A DNA stretch of 9,431 nucleotides, taken from the NCBI GenBank assembly GCA_964417785.1, contig CAYQJO010000172.1:1-9431 (forward strand), in the 5' to 3' direction. Source of the DNA: DAOTUL01 sp034437435. GTDB taxonomy: Bacteria > Chloroflexota > Anaerolineae > Aggregatilineales > Phototrophicaceae. Made by a program: the position numbers and the translations under genes. The notes beneath the pieces are model-generated. The model saw only the letters and a list, made by a program, of their open reading frames with translations, did not search any database and was not told where the DNA came from. Of this stretch, positions 5,042-9,431 are shown piece after piece (the first letter of the stretch is position 1; each line of letters opens with the position of its first letter).

Positions 5042-6511
5042 CTACTGGTTGCCGACTGGCGGTATAGTGTCGGATTGCGTGGGTTCTGCGGCGGGCGGCT
5101 GTGTCGAGGCCGGGGCCAGGGTCGGCGCTGCATCCACTGGCGGCTCAGTTGGCACGGTATCGGCACCCGGCTCGGTGGGACCCAGGTTTGCCGGGTCCAG
5201 GACGCTGGTGGTCGATTGCGGTTGGACATCGCCAACCGGGGTATCGACATCCGCAGCACAGCGGAAGCCCAACCATAGGTTAGCCTCCTCTGGGCGTTCG
5301 TGCTGGCGATGGACTGCACGTGCGAAGAAGGGCAGCGCATCCCAGGACCCGCCGCGAATCACGCGGTCCGTGCCAGAAAAGGGACCGGTCGGGTTCAAAC
5401 CCCCGGATGCTGGCTGGTTGTAAAAATTCGGCTGGTACCAGTCCGCCACCCATTCAGCCACGTTACCGGCCATCTCGGTTGCACCCCAGGGGCTGGCCGA
5501 AAGTGGATATGAACTCACTTCCACTGGCCCGATGGTCCCCTCCGGACGGCTGGTGCGCATCAACTGAAGGTTGCGTTCAAAGCCCCAGGGATAAACGCGG
5601 CTATCCGTACCCCGTGCGGCGTATTCCCATTCGGCTTCGGTGGGCAAACGTCGTTCCAGCGCTTCACAATAAGCCCGTGCGCCATACCATGTGACGCCAA
5701 CAGCCGGCAAACTGGCAAAAATCGGGGAGGTATCGTAGTTGACGCCATCAAAGGTGATCGGGCTGTTTTCCAGGGTCGCGTTGGTTGCAGCGCACTGCTG
5801 GTTAAAGCAGCCGTCGCGGTGACTGTTGGGGCCAAGCCACTGTAAGAAGGCGATAAACTGCTCATTGGTGACTTCGTGTTCTTCGATGAAGTAGGGGTCC
5901 AGCGTGACCGAATGCTGCGGAATCGAGTCGGTGCCGTATTCGGGAATACAGTTGCCCCCGTCCTCTTCGACACATTCGCGCACGGCTGCACCCACTTCGG
6001 TGATGGTGGTCCCCATCTGGAACGTACCGCCGTCAATCGGCAGCAGATTGGTTGCAATGCTGCGGAAGGGAACCTCATCGGTTTCCTGCGATTCGGTGAA
6101 CAGACCCGCGCTGGCACTGGTAGGCTGCGCCGTTGGATCATCGAGATTCAAATCTATGTCTGTGGTCGGGATGGGGGTTGCGGTCGGTGGGACTACCTGG
6201 ATGCCGACGGTTGCCGTTGGTTGGGGCGCGTCGGTTGGTTGAGCCGCCAGTGTCGCCGCGATGGCACCCTCGATGGTTGCCTGCACATTGACAGTCGGCT
6301 GTGGGTTCATTGGCAGCGCAGCAGCACTGGTCGCCGCAACTGTGGGGGCCTCGTCCTCGCCACTATCCAGATTCAGAATACCCGCCGTCAAGAGTCCCAG
6401 AACCAGAACAGCGGAGCAGCCAAAACCCAGAACACCGCCGATGATAATCCATTGCCATGCAGCACTGCCGGAGCGGCGTCCGCCAACAGTCCCGTAACCT
6501 GATCTTGCCAT
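5042..6511 (-). CDS. Membrane-anchored SUMF1/FGE-fold protein without the catalytic cysteines
   Basis: This is a 489-residue protein. A short Gly/Arg/Ser-rich cytoplasmic start leads to one membrane helix (about 20-46). A Pro/Thr/Ala-rich stalk follows (about 50-150), then a formylglycine-generating-enzyme (SUMF1) fold at about 155-420, then a Pro/Thr-rich tail. Family landmarks are LPIDGGTFQMGT, PQHSVTLDPYFIEEHEVTNEQF, LPAVGVTWYGARAYCEALERRLPTEAEWEYAARG, MAGNVAEWVADWY, VIRGGSW and LWLGFRCA (each quoted in part). Genuine formylglycine-generating enzymes carry paired cysteines just after GGSW; here the sequence is DALPFFARAVHR, so sulfatase activation is unlikely. Other cysteines (180/188 and 235/240) may form disulfides. 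The ATG at 6511 has AGGAG about six bases upstream; a TTG two codons earlier does not fit. The domain is probably extracytoplasmic; its ligand is unknown. Confidence 0.88.
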   Translation of the reverse strand: MARSGYGTVGGRRSGSAAWQWIIIGGVLGFGCSAVLVLGLLTAGILNLDSGEDEAPTVAATSAAALPMNPQPTVNVQATIEGAIAATLAAQPTDAPQPTATVGIQVVPPTATPIPTTDIDLNLDDPTAQPTSASAGLFTESQETDEVPFRSIATNLLPIDGGTFQMGTTITEVGAAVRECVEEDGGNCIPEYGTDSIPQHSVTLDPYFIEEHEVTNEQFIAFLQWLGPNSHRDGCFNQQCAATNATLENSPITFDGVNYDTSPIFASLPAVGVTWYGARAYCEALERRLPTEAEWEYAARGTDSRVYPWGFERNLQLMRTSRPEGTIGPVEVSSYPLSASPWGATEMAGNVAEWVADWYQPNFYNQPASGGLNPTGPFSGTDRVIRGGSWDALPFFARAVHRQHERPEEANLWLGFRCAADVDTPVGDVQPQSTTSVLDPANLGPTEPGADTVPTEPPVDAAPTLAPASTQPPAAEPTQSDTIPPVGNQ

Positions 6512-6536
6512 AATCAACTCCTCAGTTTGCAGCCTA

Positions 6537-6565
6537 TTTCTAAACGAAAATGTTCAGGAGTTCAA
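6537..6565 (-). promoter_or_regulatory. Probable promoter of the SUMF1-fold gene
   Basis: On the minus strand TTGAAC (6560-6565) and TAGAAA (6537-6542) are 17 bases apart, each matching the sigma70 consensus at four of six positions. Transcription would begin near 6530, ahead of the AGGAG before the ATG at 6511. GTTCA is repeated directly at 6552-6556 and 6560-6564. The promoter lies downstream of the pilin terminator, consistent with separate transcription of the two genes. Confidence 0.45.
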
Positions 6566-6604
6566 GGTGGTACCGAATCAACGTGGGGAAAACGCCGGGA
6601 AGTG

Positions 6605-6624
6605 AAAACCCCCTGAACGGGGGC
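6605..6624 (-). terminator. Intrinsic terminator of the Flp-type pilin gene
   Basis: Read on the minus strand, CCCCC and GGGGG (6619-6623 and 6609-6613) flank a GTTCA loop and are followed at once by TTTTC. This is a compact GC stem with a short T-run, about 40 bases after the stop of the pilin gene. On the plus strand the hairpin is followed by CCTTC, so it fits the minus strand better. Confidence 0.75.
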
Positions 6625-6661
6625 CTTCTATAAAAGTGCTGGGGTATAAATCAAGTGATGA

Positions 6662-6883
6662 TTAGCGCTGAGAGCCATTGACAACTGCGACGATGTTGCT
6701 GAACATGTTGCCGAGTGTTGGACCGAAAACGGTCAACAAAGCGGCGACCACAACGCTGACGAGTACCAGGATAAGTGCGTACTCAACCAGCCCTTGACCT
6801 GCGGCGTGGCGATCATCAGATGACGGCATAAGCCGTATCGTGATAAAGTGCTGCGCCCAGGTGAAAAACGTTTGGAGTATCAT
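6662..6883 (-). CDS. Lone Flp-type (class III / type IVb) prepilin-like protein
   Basis: This is a 73-residue protein with the signature of Flp/Fap pilins. The processing site reads AAG/QGLVEYALILVLV, so a prepilin peptidase would cut after G29 and leave Glu at mature position 5 and Tyr at position 6. The mature part (44 residues) is a hydrophobic helix (VEYALILVLVSVVVAALLTVF) and a short tail (GPTLGNMFSNIVAVVNGSQR). The 29-residue leader contains its own hydrophobic stretch (ILQTFFTWAQHFITI), which is long for the class. The start at 6883 has GGGAG seven bases upstream; a GTG at 6916 is in frame but lacks a good site. No tad/cpa assembly genes or peptidase gene lie nearby, so assembly would need genes elsewhere. 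It could also be a pseudopilin or membrane-associated signal protein. Confidence 0.85.
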   Translation of the reverse strand: MILQTFFTWAQHFITIRLMPSSDDRHAAGQGLVEYALILVLVSVVVAALLTVFGPTLGNMFSNIVAVVNGSQR

Positions 6884-6975
6884 GATAAGACTCCCGAACA
6901 ATGATGGATAAATCACCGAGCATGTGTGATAAAGACCATTCCAAAATAAGGACTTTCCTCATGCATATGGTGTGG

Positions 6976-7004
6976 ACGATAAATAGGTATGCAACCTATG
7001 TTAA
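6976..7004 (-). promoter_or_regulatory. Possible pilin promoter with a palindrome filling its spacer
   Basis: On the minus strand TTAACA (6999-7004, five of six matches) and TATCGT (6976-6981, four of six) are 17 bases apart. The spacer is occupied by the perfect inverted repeat ATAGGT/ACCTAT (6983-6988 and 6994-6999), placed like a repressor or MerR-type operator. Transcription would begin near 6969, about 85 bases before the ATG. Confidence 0.35.
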
Positions 7005-7068
7005 AATCTTACCACAGTTTGATGCAACTCTACAACAACTTTCGGACAACGAATTGTAAAGTTTTGTC

Positions 7069-7086
7069 TGGAAATATACATTTCCA
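7069..7086. promoter_or_regulatory. Perfect 7-base inverted repeat at the -35 of the second GNAT gene
   Basis: TGGAAATATACATTTCCA consists of perfect 7-base arms around ATAC. Its right arm overlaps the TTTCCA (7081-7086) that serves as the likely -35 of the gene downstream. The symmetry, AT-rich centre and position fit a dimeric regulator's operator. Confidence 0.4.
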
Positions 7087-7110
7087 ACGGTATACTTCCA
7101 TAAATATAAT
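7081..7110 (+). promoter_or_regulatory. Likely promoter of the GNAT-CorC unit
   Basis: A perfect TATAAT (7105-7110) lies 18 bases after TTTCCA (7081-7086, four of six matches). Transcription would start near 7117, only about nine bases before the ATG at 7126, so the transcript would be almost leaderless. A TATACT at 7091-7096 could serve as an alternative -10. Confidence 0.45.
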
Positions 7111-7125
7111 CTCACATGGTGAGTA

Positions 7126-8133
7126 ATGCTCGGTGCGACCTCGATAGACGAACCCCCGACGCGCTTCAATGGAATGCGCCCGGTCAATCTCAGGACTGAT
7201 CTGGCTCCCCTGGCTGACTTAATCGAGTTGGTGTTTGCCGATTCAATGGATAGCAGTGGCCGGGCGGCGTTGCGTGAAATGCGGTATCTGAGTAGAATGG
7301 GGCCGGGATTGAATGTCATCGCCCATATGAACGATATGGCGATGGGGTTGAATCTGGGCTATGTGTGGCTGGCGGATGGGCAACTGGTGGGCAATGTCTC
7401 GGTTTACCCTGCCCACTGGCCGACGGATTTAGGGCGTGCCTGGATTATCGCCAATGTCGGTGTTCATCCCGATTATCAACGACGTGGAATTGCCCGCCGG
7501 TTGATGCAGGCCAGCATGGAGATGATCGCCCGTCGCGGCGGTACGGCAGCGATCCTCCAGGTCGATGTTGACAACACACCGGCGCTTTATCTGTACCAGT
7601 CGCTTGGTTTTGTCATTGAGCGGGCCTGGAGTGTGTGGCGGCGCAGACCCTCCACGCGCTTTGGTCCACCACCACCGGAAACCAATGTGTATATGCGTCA
7701 TCGCCGCCGGAGCGAATGGCGGCAGGAAATGGCGCTGGCGCAGCGGATTCGTCCGCAAGAGGGTGGTGGCCTGGGCTGGCTGCGTCCGCTGCATAAGTCC
7801 CAATTTCGCAAATCGTTGTGGTCCCTGATGGGCGATTGGATCAGCTTGCGTGGGGTCGAGCGCCTTGTCCTGGTTGACGATCACAATCACATCATGGGGT
7901 CGCTCTGGATTGAGACCGGTTTTGGCAGCAAGACCCGTTTGATGCTGCTGGTTGAGCCGGATCATCAGGGGATTTATGACCATGTTTTGCTGGATTCGGT
8001 TGTGCGCCGCATGGACCGCACTCCCCTGCTGCTGGAACTGCCGCAGGACGACACCGTCACCACGGAACTACTTCACAAGTATCATTTCACATGCCAGCGC
8101 ACAGTTACCCATATGCGCTGGGATGCGGGGTAA
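7126..8133 (+). CDS. Tandem-GNAT acetyltransferase, N-terminal domain canonical
   Basis: This is a 335-residue protein. The N-terminal GNAT domain (about 17-175) is clean: motif A reads NVGVHPDYQRRGIARRLM, with Q118-x-x-G121-x-A123 for acetyl-CoA, and motif B reads DNTPALYLYQSLGF. The C-terminal half (about 195-335) follows the GNAT strand order (LVLVDDHNHIMGSLWIE, RLMLLVEPDHQGIYDHVLL) but has lost the Gly-rich loop, so it is probably structural or a substrate lid. A basic, proline-rich hinge (WRRRPSTRFGPPPPE) precedes it. The start is not certain: the ATG at 7126 has only GGTGAG very close by, and a second ATG at 7174 (MRPVNLRTD) begins exactly at the domain. The substrate is unknown. The stop lies eight bases before the CorC-like gene, implying an operon. 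Confidence 0.87.
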   Translation: MLGATSIDEPPTRFNGMRPVNLRTDLAPLADLIELVFADSMDSSGRAALREMRYLSRMGPGLNVIAHMNDMAMGLNLGYVWLADGQLVGNVSVYPAHWPTDLGRAWIIANVGVHPDYQRRGIARRLMQASMEMIARRGGTAAILQVDVDNTPALYLYQSLGFVIERAWSVWRRRPSTRFGPPPPETNVYMRHRRRSEWRQEMALAQRIRPQEGGGLGWLRPLHKSQFRKSLWSLMGDWISLRGVERLVLVDDHNHIMGSLWIETGFGSKTRLMLLVEPDHQGIYDHVLLDSVVRRMDRTPLLLELPQDDTVTTELLHKYHFTCQRTVTHMRWDAG

Positions 8134-8141
8134 GGGACTCC

Positions 8142-9401
8142 ATGTTTGAAATTGTTATTATCTTTTTCCTCACCGTTCTTAACGGTTTATTGGCAATGTC
8201 GGAATTGGCGGTGGTGTCTACACGGCGGGCGCGTCTCCAGGCACAGATTGAAATGGGCAGCAAAACGGCCCGGACCGCGTTGGAGCTTTCTGAGAATCCC
8301 AACCGCTTTCTTTCGACAGTTCAGATCGGTATTTCGTTGATCGGTATTCTGGCCGGGGCGTTTGGTGGCGCAACTGTCGCCGATGACCTCAGCCGGCAGT
8401 TGGAAAAGATCGATTTCCTGACCCCATACAGCGATATATTCGGTTTTGTCCTGATCGTACTCCTGACGACCTATCTATCCCTGGTGATTGGCGAACTGGT
8501 GCCTAAGCGGCTGGCAATGGTCAATCCGGAACGGGTGGCATCGCTGGTTGCGCCGGTGATGCGTGTGATGTCGCTGCTGGCCTATCCGCTGGTGTGGTTT
8601 CTCAGCCTGTCGACGGAGGCGGTGCTGCGGTTGCTGGGCGTGGATGCGTCCGAGACTCCCCCGGTGAGCGAGGAAGAGATTAACATCATGCTGGGTGAGG
8701 GTGAAGAAGCCGGGGTATTCGAGGCGGCTGAACGCCGGATGGTCGAGGGTGTGTTCCGCCTGAATGATTTACGGGTGGATGCGTTGATGACGCCGCGCAC
8801 GGAGATGTTGTGGTTGGATATTCAAGCATCGCACGATGAACTGGCGACTCGCATCGCAGATGGCTATCATACGCGCTATCCGATATGCGATGGTCAACCG
8901 GATCATTTGCTTGGGATCGTGCGTACTAAAGATATTCTACGCCTTGCGCTGACCGGATCACCGCTAAAGCTTGAGCCGATTGTGCGTCGGGTGGTGGAGG
9001 TTCCGTATAATTTGCCTGCATCTGATCTGCTTGAGGTGTTTCGGGGCAAAGAGGATCATTTCGCGGTGGTCATCGGTGAGCATGGCGGCGTGGATGGGGT
9101 CATCACCATGAACGATCTGGTTGAGGCGGTCATGGGCGATATTGATGAACCGGATTATGTGCAGCGTGACGATGGATCGTGGTTGATTGATGGTCTGATG
9201 CCGGTAGAAGAAGTCAAGGATTTGCTGGACATCAAGGCGATGCCCGACGAGTCCGATTACCAGACACTTGGCGGATTTGTGATCTATCAATTGGGACGGG
9301 TGCCGCAAGCTGCCGACCGTTTTGAATGGCAGGGCTTGTGGTTTGAGGTAATTGACATGGACGGTCACCGGGTGGATAAGGTGCTGGTCAGCCGGATGTG
9401 A
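8142..9401 (+). CDS. CNNM/CBS/CorC-HlyC-family membrane protein (hemolysin-like)
   Basis: This is a complete 419-residue protein of normal length for the family. A CNNM (DUF21) membrane domain covers about 1-175: NGLLAMSELAVVSTRRARL, then QIGISLIGILAGAFGG, a long hydrophobic run at 98-120 and the conserved GELVPKRLA at 117-125. ERRMVEGVFRLNDLRV and MTPRTEM lead into two CBS domains (about 215-335), the second ending HGGVDGVITMNDLVEAVMGDI. The CorC-HlyC domain closes the chain (about 340-415, with TLGG at 375-378). Characterised relatives act in magnesium or cobalt transport or homeostasis; the hemolysin name is historical. The start at 8142 has AAGGGA just upstream; an in-frame ATG at 8091 lies inside the preceding gene. 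CBS domains suggest adenine-nucleotide sensing. No terminator is visible in the last 30 bases. Confidence 0.93.
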   Translation: MFEIVIIFFLTVLNGLLAMSELAVVSTRRARLQAQIEMGSKTARTALELSENPNRFLSTVQIGISLIGILAGAFGGATVADDLSRQLEKIDFLTPYSDIFGFVLIVLLTTYLSLVIGELVPKRLAMVNPERVASLVAPVMRVMSLLAYPLVWFLSLSTEAVLRLLGVDASETPPVSEEEINIMLGEGEEAGVFEAAERRMVEGVFRLNDLRVDALMTPRTEMLWLDIQASHDELATRIADGYHTRYPICDGQPDHLLGIVRTKDILRLALTGSPLKLEPIVRRVVEVPYNLPASDLLEVFRGKEDHFAVVIGEHGGVDGVITMNDLVEAVMGDIDEPDYVQRDDGSWLIDGLMPVEEVKDLLDIKAMPDESDYQTLGGFVIYQLGRVPQAADRFEWQGLWFEVIDMDGHRVDKVLVSRM

Positions 9402-9431
9402 GTTTGTTGCCAGCATCCGTTAACCTGTTTA

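Noticed and set aside
5876..6502. Long plus-strand frame opposite the SUMF1-fold gene (about 208 codons)
   Set aside because: It is the mirror of the low-complexity stalk and the start of the SUMF1 domain, has no recognisable domain, and is explained by codon bias of the true gene.
5042..6511. Active formylglycine-generating enzyme (sulfatase activator)
   Set aside because: The catalytic cysteines expected after GGSW are absent and no sulfatase gene is present in the window.

Overview
The window is a moderately GC-rich bacterial segment (mid-50s percent by eye, not counted). It looks like chromosomal DNA from an environmental bacterium, most likely of the Chloroflexota (Anaerolineae-like). 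This rests on the overall style of the proteins: membrane-anchored extracytoplasmic proteins with long Pro/Thr/Glu tails, a SUMF1-fold domain on a transmembrane stalk, a lone Flp-type pilin and tandem-GNAT proteins. No marker gene confirms the placement. I saw no rRNA, tRNA, IS element, CRISPR array or phage gene.

Layout. Region 1 (1-2048, all minus strand) reads as one operon: a DUF1232/YkvA-type membrane-associated protein, three consecutive receiver-only response regulators joined by 4-base ATGA overlaps, then an unrecognised protein that overlaps the last regulator by 8 bases and runs off the left edge. No histidine kinase or output domain is present. Region 2 (2049-3615) holds a small GlsB/YeaQ-type membrane protein on the plus strand. 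It meets tail-to-tail, with interlocking stop codons, a tandem-GNAT acetyltransferase on the minus strand. A divergent promoter region follows, with recognisable sigma70-type promoters on both strands and a GGGTCA direct repeat between them. Region 3 (3616-6511) holds two convergent genes for predicted extracytoplasmic anchored proteins: a two-repeat protein of unknown function and a SUMF1/FGE-fold protein that lacks the catalytic cysteines. The 199 bases between them contain a cluster of small inverted repeats. Region 4 (6605-7125) holds a lone Flp-type prepilin with a clear terminator, and an upstream region with two good palindromes. Region 5 (7126-9401, plus strand) is a two-gene unit: a second tandem-GNAT protein, then a complete CNNM/CBS/CorC-HlyC membrane protein 8 bases downstream.

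How they work together. The left operon is a phosphorelay branch without its kinase. The centre is cell-envelope material. Nothing visible joins the regions into one pathway. Most of this is ordinary chromosomal content. The points that deserve a second look are the triple stand-alone receiver cassette with its unknown partner, the inverted repeats placed on predicted promoters or leaders, the non-catalytic SUMF1-fold protein, and two tandem-GNAT proteins whose intact halves are opposite. Every promoter and operator below is a pattern read by eye and is untested.
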